From the NCBI GenBank assembly GCA_001953115.1, contig LSSL01001329.1, forward strand, positions 1 through 22,352: a stretch of 22,352 bases of DNA, in the 5' to 3' direction. The notes under the pieces are model-generated. The model had not been told where the DNA came from. It searched no databases and saw only the letters and a program-made list of their open reading frames with translations. The position numbers and the translations under genes were made by a program. Below, piece after piece: positions 10,445 to 20,458 of this stretch. Source of the stretch: Smittium mucronatum (lineage: Eukaryota > Kickxellomycota > Harpellomycetes > Harpellales > Legeriomycetaceae). Position 1 is the stretch's first letter; every line of letters starts with the position of its first letter.

Positions 10445-10702
10445 GTAAGCATTTTTTTACTTATCACTTAAAAAAATTTAAGGCATTTTGCTTATAAAGT
10501 ATAATTTTGGTTAGATTATGTTATGTAAAATTTTAATAAAAAAAAGAATTTAAACTTCTTAATTGACCAAAGTCGATAGAAAATTTATTTTTAAAAAAAA
10601 TAGAAGAATGGTTCTTTTTAATTATTAATTAAATAAAAAATTTACTAAAAATAAAATTAACTTGAGTAAAATTCGACAAAATATTCATATATCAAAAAAA
10701 AA

Positions 10703-11466
10703 NNNNNNNNNNNNNNNNNNNNNNNNNNNNNNNNNNNNNNNNNNNNNNNNNNNNNNNNNNNNNNNNNNNNNNNNNNNNNNNNNNNNNNNNNNNNNNNNNN
10801 NNNNNNNNNNNNNNNNNNNNNNNNNNNNNNNNNNNNNNNNNNNNNNNNNNNNNNNNNNNNNNNNNNNNNNNNNNNNNNNNNNNNNNNNNNNNNNNNNNNN
10901 NNNNNNNNNNNNNNNNNNNNNNNNNNNNNNNNNNNNNNNNNNNNNNNNNNNNNNNNNNNNNNNNNNNNNNNNNNNNNNNNNNNNNNNNNNNNNNNNNNNN
11001 NNNNNNNNNNNNNNNNNNNNNNNNNNNNNNNNNNNNNNNNNNNNNNNNNNNNNNNNNNNNNNNNNNNNNNNNNNNNNNNNNNNNNNNNNNNNNNNNNNNN
11101 NNNNNNNNNNNNNNNNNNNNNNNNNNNNNNNNNNNNNNNNNNNNNNNNNNNNNNNNNNNNNNNNNNNNNNNNNNNNNNNNNNNNNNNNNNNNNNNNNNNN
11201 NNNNNNNNNNNNNNNNNNNNNNNNNNNNNNNNNNNNNNNNNNNNNNNNNNNNNNNNNNNNNNNNNNNNNNNNNNNNNNNNNNNNNNNNNNNNNNNNNNNN
11301 NNNNNNNNNNNNNNNNNNNNNNNNNNNNNNNNNNNNNNNNNNNNNNNNNNNNNNNNNNNNNNNNNNNNNNNNNNNNNNNNNNNNNNNNNNNNNNNNNNNN
11401 NNNNNNNNNNNNNNNNNNNNNNNNNNNNNNNNNNNNNNNNNNNNNNNNNNNNNNNNNNNNNNNNNN
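10703..11466. other. Assembly gap (764 N)
   Basis: A run of 764 undetermined bases. Apparent open frames spanning it are artefacts of the Ns. Confidence 1.
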
Positions 11467-14400
11467 ATGCTTGAAATTATTTCGGTATTAAGCAATGATA
11501 TTTTATTTTAAAAAAAAATATAATATGGATGATTTTTCGAGCTTGAAATAATTGAAAATTTTCATGATAATCCTTCCCGGATGCTGAGATTCTTAGAACC
11601 TATTAATATTTTACTTTTTTCGGAAATTTTCATATACACTCTAAAATTATCCAACTTTGTAAATTAAATATTTTTATTTGGCTATTTATATTAAGAATTT
11701 CTGTTTTCATAAGACATATATCACATCTATATATCTTCAAAAAAGACTCTTTCAAATGTAAAATCTGTGAAATTTATTTATTATTATTATTTTTGTATTC
11801 TATGGCTTCGAAATTCAGGTATTATTAAAATACACGTTATCGTTTAAATAATTATATCAACACTCTCCCAATTCATTTATATTTTTTAAATACTGATATA
11901 ACCTTCCAAGAAAATTATTAATAATAATCGTAATTATTGGACCTTTCATACATATTTGAGTTATTATATATGTGTTTTTAATATAAATTATATGAAAGTA
12001 TCAAGGTTTCTAAAAATCGACCATTTTTTAACTAATAATTCAGTTAATAATGAAAAATTCCTTTTTGAGCTCAATGGTTGGAGAAATTTTATATCACCAA
12101 TCATTTATTTCTCGGAAAATTTTGGAACCATCTTTAGATCGTATTCAATATTTCTGTACACATTATCACAAAAATTTACCCTTACACATTTATAACCAAA
12201 TTCTTGAAAAAAAAAAGTTATTAATGCGTCATATTTTTAAACTAATGGTTTGATTTGAGTTACCTATGACATTTGCAAACATCTTCTCTTGTTTACTTTA
12301 GTACCCAGAAATAATTATTCCAGGTTTCATTTGACACTATAGCGATCCCTGGAAAAATGAACGTCCCTTTCAAATAATACTAAAAATTATTACAGCATAT
12401 TCAATGTCTAAGAAATTTTAATTGGCATCAATATTTAACATAGGTGACTCATTTTCATTTTAAATCAGCTTTTTACAAATAATAATAATTTCAAAAAATC
12501 CTATAGTGTTTAAACCCCTTATGTAAAATTTAATTATTTAATAATAAAAAAAATATAAACTACATTCCTTTTTTAAAAAAAAATTTCCTGCGATTATAGA
12601 TTGGCTGTATATATAATATTACCATCATTTGAAACCTCCGATTTTGAGTTTTCAAAAACATTATATCTTAATTCTGTCAGGTCTAAACCGCCTTCATATT
12701 TCTTTCTATTTCATTTTCCTCAATATACTGCAGTTTTTTTTTATAATTTTCAATGCCTTTATGTATTTTATTTTTTTGGTTTCCCGATTCGCATTATACT
12801 GCAATCGTAAATTTTTACTAAACAGTTTTTAATATGTTTATTAATTGGTAAATTCATGTATTTATCTGAATGTCTACAGACCTTGTATTTTATTAGCAAT
12901 ATTTTTTTACACATATAAAACCTAATTTCAGCTGAAATGATACATTTCTTTTATTGAATTTTTAAATTTCTTCTATTTAGGATTATTTTATCAAGTTCAG
13001 ACTAAAGGTTTTAATCAATTCTTATAATATTCTTTAATTCAAATTTTAGCTTCATTTTTAAAAGCCGGAAAAAAATATGACTAAGGGTGTAATAAAGAAA
13101 AATCATATTTAAATTTGAATAAAATAAAATATTATATAACTCAATCATAAAATATATTATTAATTTTATAATAAAATTAAACTATAATTCACAATTTAAG
13201 AGCTTGTTTTTTAATAAAACTAACTAAAAAGGGGACTCTTTTCAGTTGTGGAATATAAAACTTGATTTAATAAAAAAAAATCATGCAAAGAATAATATTT
13301 TAATTTATGAAAAAAAATTTCTAATTAATTGTATCAAAATGATCAAATTTGTATCAATAGATATATTTTGTGTAATTTTGCTCAATTGAGTAACAATTGA
13401 AAAAAAATTTATCAATTTTTTTGACCATAATTAATCATTTCAATAATAACTTATAGGTATAAAAAAAGAAGAAATCTTGATAAATTGAAATATATGAATT
13501 TTTGAGGATTCAGAAAAAAAATCACCCGAAAATATCCAGAAAAACTACCGGGGTTTTTATACCCATTTATACAGTATGTTTATTTAAACAGGATTTTTTG
13601 AATTATTGTATATAAAAATAGATAAATTAAATCCAAAAAATTACATTAGGTATATTATTCTAAAATATTTCCAAGATAAAAATTTTTTATTAAGGGTAAC
13701 CAGTAGGAAAAATGAAAAAAGATCTCACCTTGTTTTATTTTTATTTTAATTTTAATAAAAATAGTTCAAAAATAGAAGTGGGGATTTTTTTTATTCTTTA
13801 ATATGGGCTTAGTATGAAAAAAAAGTGTATAATTCTTGTTTTAAGTAGAGCAAATAGACTTATATTGATTTTTTTATTTATATAAAATGCAGATAATTCA
13901 TTGAAATTTAAAATTAGTTAGAACTATATCCAAAATTATTTAGTAATTTGTAAAAATATAAAAAGGTATCACTATACATTTATAATCTATAATCTTTTTT
14001 TTTAAACCCATTGTTCTATTAGTGAATATAGCTATGCTGTATTAATAAGTGTAAATTTGCCTCCCAGAGAGGGAAAAAGAGATATCTATTAGAGTATTTT
14101 TTCTGTATACCCCCATAAATTCAACATGTATCTATTCCTTTAATAAAATTTTAGTTTACAATTAAAGATAAAAATATATATCCAAATTTTTTAATTTGAA
14201 AAATGACTCTTCGAATTGAGTAGCTGAAATAATAAAAGACAAATTGTATCAAGTCACCAATATAGATAAAATCAATTGGGAATAAAAAATCAATAAATTG
14301 AAAATTAAAATAACATTGATAAAAATTGAAAATTTTACGCTTTATAAATAATTATTTTTAATTAAAAATGCAGGTTTATAACAAAAATCTTGAATAGATA

Positions 14401-16359
14401 TATTAATTACATATATTTTCAATGATAATAACTAATAATAAATATCCATAACAACATTAATAATACTAAGATTAATTGATTCTTTTGATATTTTAATCAT
14501 GCAATTTTCCGCATAACTATTCTGGATTTTTTCGTGAGCATAAAATATAATTGCACTGGATCTTTCCCGATTAAACTTTATATTAAATTTAATTATAAAT
14601 GATATTCAAATCTTATGATTTATCCTTAAAGAAAGACGATTTAATTTTTGATCAATAAAAAGTTTGACAAGTTATATTTATAAGTAATATATGCGACGAT
14701 TAAAAATATGAAACTAATTTTAACTTCTTCTCAGCTAATAACGTAAATGGAAACCACTTTTTCATAAAATATTTTACAGAATTATGAAAAAAGATAAGAA
14801 ATATTTTTCGATATATACCATCACCTTATATATTCTGCTAATTCTGAGCTTTTAGCATATCTCAAAACTACCCATCACTGATATCCCGAATTATTGAAGC
14901 TAATTTCAAATCACATACAGATGTATGTTTTAAAAAAGTTGCCACGAATTATTTTTGTGTAAACCATCATTTTTTTTTTCGCATTAGACTTTAAAATATT
15001 GATTTTTATTTATAAAATCGGTCTAGATTTTTTTATTTTATTTTGATTCTATTCTTTTGGTGTGTAAAATTAAAGGATAAAATTCAATAAATTTGATATT
15101 TATTTGTATTATATGAAGAAAAAAATAAAATTAAGTCCTATCATATAATTATATTCACTTTTGAAAAAAAAATTAATACATTCATTGATTATTAATATCT
15201 AATTGAACTTAAAGAGTAAACATTAAATCTAAAAAATATCATTTCATCAAATATATAATTTATCTTACGTAAGGTTTTTTTCAAGCCCTTATTTTTTGGC
15301 ACATTAGACAACTAGATACATAGTATTTCACCTCACCTGCAAACCAATAGAAATATTTAATTAATTTTTCAATTCAAATTTTTGAACGTCCAATAACTTG
15401 TCGTTTTATTTTAGTAATGCGTTTCCAAATAATGCAATAGTAAAAAATTGATAATAAAGTGACAACTCTCTAAAATTATATCAATATAATATGTTTTTAG
15501 GAACATTAACTTACTGCACATTTCGCCTTATGAATAAGCCAACTGTTTTTCATAATCAAAATTTTTTTCGTAAAATTGACAAATTTATGTCCATATCTTA
15601 TTATTTTTCAAAACAGTCAAAAATTAGATAAAATTTTCAGTGGATGGAATGTAAATAGGTAAATAACCCCGAAACCATATTATAATACATGAATTATGTT
15701 ACTGTGATACTTTCGTTGATATGATATGTTTTTACTTATCATGTAATTAAGTGTTTTTTTATTGTATTCGTATTGGATTTAATAATAAATTGACTATTTA
15801 GTGACAAAGAATAACTACCTTTTCATCTCAGGATATATAAAAAAACATGTTTATTTCTTTAAAAAAATCGGAAATATAATAATAGGATGACTTAATAGTT
15901 TAAATCTCTGTAAACTTTTAGCTTCGGAAGAAGAGTGTTTAATAAATGATATGAATAATAAAACTTTTATTTGGATTAACCGCTAATATGGGGGAATATA
16001 TAAATTTAAATGGAGTTAGGAAATCCTTAATGTAAAATAAAAATTTGGTTAGTAAACTTTAATATGGATTTAAATAAGATATTCAATTTGTAAGCAATAA
16101 TATATTTAATATTTAAAACGCTTTTTTTTTTGGTATATATTAATAAATGATTTTTTAAAATCAATTATTAAACGAATAATATAGCTTCAGCATCTAGGAA
16201 CTACAAAAGGCAACAAAAAATATTTTTTTATTAATTTTCAAGAGGTTAATAACAGTTTTATTTATTGCTAATACTTTTTGATTATATTTTTGGACAGCTT
16301 ATTACTTCCATTTGATAAAAAAATTCTAGTGATCCCCAATAACATACCACAAAATTTTG
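11467..16359. other. AT-rich gene desert
   Basis: Nearly 5 kb without a recognisable gene. Frames of 62-79 codons near 11956-12253 and 12601-12832 overlap each other in different frames, are rich in Phe/Ile/Tyr/Ser and show no family motif. Short less-AT patches (12300-12370, 14060-14080, 15290-15350) gave no readable protein. Homopolymer A and T runs are frequent. No tRNA or tandem array was seen. Confidence 0.5.
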
Positions 16360-16434
16360 TTTTAAGATCACTTAGAGATTAAATCCACGAAAAAATCATA
16401 TCACGTAGGTATCACAACCACATATAATACATAA
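16360..16434 (+). repeat. Worn third copy of the four-decamer repeat (copy C)
   Basis: It aligns with copy B in the same orientation over its whole length with a small deletion and many substitutions. Decamer relics end at about 16371, 16388, 16404 and 16421, with steps of 17, 16 and 17 bp. Shared words include ATCACTTAGA and ACAACCACATA. It lies 7.3 kb from copy B. Confidence 0.5.
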
Positions 16435-16809
16435 TTTCACAATATTTTTTAGCAATTTATTTAAAATGTTTAAATTACAGATAAAAATACTAGGAAAATA
16501 CAACAACAGGAAAAATAAATATACAATTAACTTCGTCCCACGCCAATCTGACGTTATATAGTCTTCTTTCATATTTAAAAGCAATTTAGAATAAAATAAT
16601 TGATATTTTTAGTAATTGAAAAAAGTGATCCCTTTAAATTTAGTCACTTTAAAAATTTATATTAAAAAAAATCATACAGAGAAACTTGTAAAACTGGTAA
16701 TATATTATTGGAATAATTATAGAAGTATTTTTAGAGCAAAATAATTTCAGAAAAAGGTGATTTAATTATCATTAAAATAATCATACAGCCATTAAAAAGA
16801 TCGTTTTAG

Positions 16810-16835
16810 ATACCCCCATAAAAAAATTGGGGTAT
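16810..16835. repeat. Short inverted repeat (hairpin) ATACCCC/GGGGTAT
   Basis: A 7-bp perfect stem around a 12-base A-rich loop. The word ATACCCCCATAAA also occurs near 14108-14120. No function is evident. Confidence 0.45.
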
Positions 16836-17080
16836 ATCAAGGATAAATTATTATCGAGAGTAAATTATTTTCATTAAATTAATGGGCTTTTTATAATTTT
16901 TTAGAATTTAATAAAAAAAATTATAAATGTATACTTCTAACTAATCGTTAAATATACGTTTAATTTTGATGCTTTTGTTTATATGAATAAAATTCATAGT
17001 ATAAATTTATGAATATTTAAACTATATGTTAATGGAGTTTTATGAATATTTTTTTTAAAATTATAAGTAAAAATGTTGAA

Positions 17081-17101
17081 TGCTAAATGCTAAATGCTAA
17101 A
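17081..17101. repeat. (TGCTAAA)3 heptamer repeat
   Basis: Three perfect tandem copies of a 7-bp unit, with a worn fourth (TGTTGAA) just before. Confidence 0.85.
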
Positions 17102-18261
17102 TATATAATAAGGATTTTAATTCTAAATTTAAATATAAATTGATAGTCTTTTTTTTATAAATACATGTATAACACGAAATTTTTAAATTTTTTCAAAGAT
17201 AATGAATTTTTTCATATAATTGAAACTATATAAGATACAAAAAATCATAAATAGTTCATTTAATATAAATATTTTAATATTCTTCCTGAATTTTATAGAC
17301 CGAGAAATATTATTCCAACTTTGATTTTTTTTAAATCTATAGAATTACATTTTTGATTAGTTTTAAGTCTTATAATATCATAGCAAAATCTTGGTATCAC
17401 TTTTAAAAGGATCTTATTTTTTCATAAATAAAAGATAATAGAGCATCTACTAAGTAAATTTATAATTTTAAAAATTGTTAATCTTAATTATTATATTATA
17501 GTATAAAATTATTTTAAAACTCTTGATTAGTTTAAAAAGATCACTGATGTTTCACAAAATGAATTTATAGGTCAATAACTCTCTTTTTTTTATCTTTAAA
17601 ATTTAATAAAGTAGAAAAAAACACCTTTTTATATATATTATGGCAAGGTTTTATTGTTTAGATTCGCGGAAAAAGTTTTATAAATTCCCAATAAAAAATA
17701 CCACAGCTATTTTCATCGAAATTTATTAAAAATCTTTAAAATGATTTCAAAAGTATAACTAATCATATAGAATATTTTTTTCAATGCTGAAAAATTAAAG
17801 TGATAACTTATTCAATTCAATAATTAAATAAAACAGAATACAGTTTTAAAAAAACTAATATCTTTTTGAAACTGGTAAGGGTTATTTACTAGTATTAAGA
17901 ATATGTAAGTTTATATGTTTTGTTTTTATAAACGAAAAAAAGCCAATATTTAATTTTCTGATAAGTTTAAAATCAAAGATCCACAGTTAAACCATCAAAA
18001 TTTAATTACATTTTAAATTTTGTTTCGAAAAATCTTTTATCTTCATTTCCACTTTAAATAAATACTCTAATTTTTATGATACATATAATACTGTATTTTA
18101 ATGGTTTGCTTTACAATTCTGAAAACAATGGGAAAAAAAATTATATTCAGTTTATAACAAGATTATAAATAAAATTAATCGTCCGATTTACAAAAAAAGA
18201 TACCGGGAGATTTTAAGATGTGGGTTTTATTTCCAATATCCTTAGGAGATAAGCTTGAGAT

Positions 18262-18282
18262 CGGGTCAATTATATCGACCCG
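18262..18282. repeat. GC-rich hairpin CGGGTC/GACCCG
   Basis: A 6-bp perfect GC-rich stem with a 9-base AT loop. Two wobble pairs and one A-T pair extend it outward. It stands out in sequence otherwise nearly free of such GC words. It is not a terminator of any called gene. Confidence 0.45.
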
Positions 18283-18889
18283 GTTCTAGAGATTTATTTT
18301 ATTTTATCTCATAAATGATATTTTGTTATTATTCTTGTGAAAAATATAATAATGTGGGAATGATGAATTAATCAATATCTAGCAACTATCTTTTAGTATT
18401 CGTTTTATGTAATTAATACTTAAACTGTGCTTAAATTTTCTATAAACTTTTTATTTTTTATTAATGATTATTTCTACTTGATAAAATTTTCGCATGAAAG
18501 CCTAATCGAGATTAGAGAAAAAAGAGTATATATGAAATACCCTAAATTCGGAGAAAAAACTTAACTTTCTATTACTTAATCTTTTACTCAAAATGAAAAT
18601 GAACAAAAGATATACCAGTTTAGAGATTCATAAAAAAAATTTCTTTTCAGATAATTAAATAGTAAGCAAAAAATCTACGAAAGAAAAAGTCTTGGTGGAT
18701 ATAGAGAATACGCATCAATATAAATATATTTTCTGAATTGGTACCAATGGATTTATTTACGCAAATTTTTATAATTGATAAATATGATTAGATACAGTGA
18801 ATCTTGATGCTCATAACTTACCTGAACTATCATATATATTTAATAAATTTACTCTGAGTAACTAAACAATAAATAGTTGGGACTCATGG

Positions 18890-18960
18890 GCGTAGATGGT
18901 TTAGTGGTATAATTGCCGCCTGCCACGCGGCAGACCCGGGTTCGATTCCCGGTCTACGCA
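18890..18960 (+). tRNA. tRNA-Gly (anticodon GCC)
   Basis: A 71-base cytosolic-type tRNA without an intron. The acceptor stem GCGTAGA/TCTACGC pairs perfectly with discriminator A at 18960. The A box TGGTTTAGTGG is at 18897-18907. The anticodon stem GCCGC/GCGGC encloses loop CTGCCAC with anticodon GCC at 18922-18924. The B box GGTTCGATTCC is at 18939-18949. The 3' CCA is not encoded, as usual in eukaryotes. It closely resembles the conserved eukaryotic tRNA-Gly(GCC), which decodes GGC and GGU. Confidence 0.97.
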
Positions 18961-18966
18961 AAGAAT

Positions 18967-18970
18967 TTTA
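18967..18970 (+). terminator. Pol III T-run after tRNA-Gly
   Basis: A TTTT run starts 7 bases past the tRNA 3' end, the usual RNA polymerase III stop signal. Confidence 0.75.
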
Positions 18971-19646
18971 ATGGAATCATTATTTATAAACTTTGTTAAG
19001 ATATCATTATTAATGGTATTTTTCATTGGCACAATATTGCTAAAATTTATAGACTTAGCCTTATAATTGGTTCTATAATTAAATTTTGGAATATGATTGG
19101 AGAACTTTTATTAAATATTCCAGGGAAAAAAATTAGAAAGATAAAAAAATTTTATTTTTAAATAAAAGGATCGATAAGCTAGTTGCCCCATCGATTGAAA
19201 CTGGGCATACTCGTTCTTTTTGGCTTAACCTATTCAGAAATACAAAAAGTTATAATATATAAAAGCGGATATTTTCATTTCTTGATAGCCTTTTCAGTTC
19301 TGACAGAACAATAATGGCAAAAATTTAGGCAAAAATTTAGATTTAGCCCTTGATGACTAAATAATTCAGGTTGATTTTGTTACCTCCAAAAAAAAAAAAA
19401 CATCGATTTCGCCAGTAGGAGCTTAGAATGATTTTGACTAGAAAGACGTAATACGATAATAATGGCCCAATAATTATTCGACAGTTTTTTGAGCTGATCC
19501 GAGGATGATTAATCCAATAATAGAAAATGAATTCAAAGAGATAGCCTATTTTTTTAAACAAAACCAGGTAATATTTTAATGTGCTTGTTTATTATTGGTA
19601 AAAATTAAATTAAAAATTAGAATTTTTGAATAAAAATAGTTATAAA
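18971..19646. other. Intergenic stretch, no gene called
   Basis: This stretch is less AT-rich than the desert, notably at 19180-19330 and 19380-19520. Short coding-like fragments can be read on + (for example FSFLDSLFSSDRTIMAKI near 19275-19325), but no frame stays open and no family is recognised. A 72-codon - strand frame at 19343-19561 has no motif I know. Confidence 0.4.
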
Positions 19647-19804
19647 ATGGCTGAGGCAGTTGCAGGTAAGAGAATATGGATGGTGTTTGGGATTTATTTA
19701 GTTTGAAATATCAGAATCTCCCCTTAGTTTCATGTTGCGAGCAAACAAGAAGGATTCTTATTGAACAAAGAAACAAAACAGACCAATCCAAATCCATTAT
19801 TTAG
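19647..19804 (+). CDS. Candidate tiny spliced ORF (31 codons), unverified
   Basis: An ATG at 19647 opens MAEAVA and runs into a strong donor, CAG followed by GTAAGA (19666-19671). A 62-bp intron would end at a pyrimidine-rich acceptor TCTCCCCTTAG (AG at 19726-19727). Joining 19647-19665 to 19728-19804 gives an open frame with SCCEQTRRILIEQRNKTD and a TAG stop at 19802-19804. Unspliced, the ATG gives only 19 codons. I do not recognise the product. It lies 150 bp upstream of the Mpo1-like gene and ends before that gene's TATA box, so it might instead be upstream leader sequence or chance. Confidence 0.22.
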
Positions 19805-19883
19805 ATTCGATATTCACACATTACTCCTAAAAGTTTATTCAAAAAGGAAGAAAAAAATGCGACTTTTATTCGGGACTTGAAGG

Positions 19884-19891
19884 TATAAAAG
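19884..19891 (+). promoter_or_regulatory. TATA box of the Mpo1-like gene
   Basis: A canonical TATAAAAG starts 70 bases ahead of the ATG at 19954. Initiation about 30 bases downstream would leave a 5' leader of roughly 35-40 bases. This supports 19954 as the start over a version spliced from further upstream. Confidence 0.6.
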
Positions 19892-19953
19892 GGTAGAAGT
19901 GAAGGTGTTTAGAGTAAAAAAAGTTTGTATTTTACTTGAGATAAAAATAAGTC

Positions 19954-20298
19954 ATGGGAATCGCTAATCCAACGTACAAAAAGTACCCGATATCCAAGAC
20001 GGGATACAAATCTCTAGCCGAATTTTATCCCTTTTACTTGGGCGAGCACTCTAACATTGTTTGCAGAAGACTGCATGTTGTAGGCTCCACTATCGGACTC
20101 ACTGTAATGGCCTACCTACTTCTTTTGGGCTATTATCCTCTCGTATTTTTAGGATTGATACCTGGTTACACCTTAGCTTGGATCGGCCACCTTGTATTTG
20201 AAAAGAATCGTCCCGCTACTTTCAAGTACCCCCTGTACAGCTTTGCAAGCGATATGCGTCTCATCTACGAGGTTTATAATGGGAGTCGCAAGTTTTAG
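19954..20298 (+). CDS. Short Mpo1-like (DUF962/YGL010w family) membrane protein
   Basis: A complete 114-residue protein in a single exon, ending with TAG. The DUF962/Mpo1 signature is clear: EFYPFYLGEHSN (23-34), RRLHVVG (38-44), GYTLAWIGHLVFEKNRPATF (71-90) and KYPLYSFASDMRL (91-103). His32, His41 and His79 are the family-conserved histidines expected to hold iron. Two hydrophobic segments (about 42-58 and 62-82) make it a likely ER membrane protein. Yeast Mpo1 is an Fe(II)-dependent dioxygenase that shortens 2-hydroxy fatty acids in phytosphingosine breakdown. This protein instead has the compact two-helix form of about 100-115 residues common in bacteria and some eukaryotes, so the same chemistry is inferred, not shown. 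The start is the first ATG after a TATA box. An upstream in-frame TAA at 19948-19950 blocks extension without splicing. Confidence 0.93.
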   Translation: MGIANPTYKKYPISKTGYKSLAEFYPFYLGEHSNIVCRRLHVVGSTIGLTVMAYLLLLGYYPLVFLGLIPGYTLAWIGHLVFEKNRPATFKYPLYSFASDMRLIYEVYNGSRKF

Positions 20299-20413
20299 CA
20301 CTCTCTTTAGAAGCATTTTTTGTTATGGGTTTATTAATAATTTTTTCCCCCCTTTCAATCTTTACAGATTTATGTACTAGTTAAAATGGAGCTAAAAGAG
20401 CTTAAAAATATGA

Positions 20414-20419
20414 AATAAA
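20414..20419 (+). promoter_or_regulatory. Possible polyadenylation signal (AATAAA)
   Basis: AATAAA lies 115 bases past the stop of the Mpo1-like gene, inside the 160-bp gap to the convergent thioesterase gene. The placement is plausible, but the motif is common by chance in AT-rich DNA. Confidence 0.35.
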
Positions 20420-20458
20420 ACTTGTAAATTTCAAATCTTGTTAATTAAAAGTGTTTAA

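Larger units (their letters stand above)
16435..18889. other. AT-rich stretch without a protein gene
   Basis: No gene was recognised up to the tRNA. The - strand frame at 16396-16584 overlaps repeat copy C and has no family motif. Two GC-containing hairpins (16810-16835 and 18262-18282) and a short heptamer repeat (17081-17101) are the only structures noted. Confidence 0.5.

Noticed and set aside
10662..11495. Long open frames on both strands across the N run
   Set aside because: Their length comes only from undetermined bases; just a few real codons lie at each end.
11956..12832. Four overlapping + frames of 67-79 codons
   Set aside because: Phe/Ile/Tyr-rich, overlapping in different frames, with no motif and no promoter or splice context; expected by chance in this AT-rich DNA.
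17081..17101. TGCTAAA repeat as telomeric sequence
   Set aside because: Only three units, the unit lacks the G-run of telomere repeats, and it is internal.
19343..19561. 72-codon - strand frame
   Set aside because: Low complexity (Phe, Ile and Tyr runs) with no recognisable domain and no splice or promoter support.
20192..20380. 62-codon + strand frame overlapping the end of the Mpo1-like gene
   Set aside because: It is an out-of-frame shadow of a well-supported gene.
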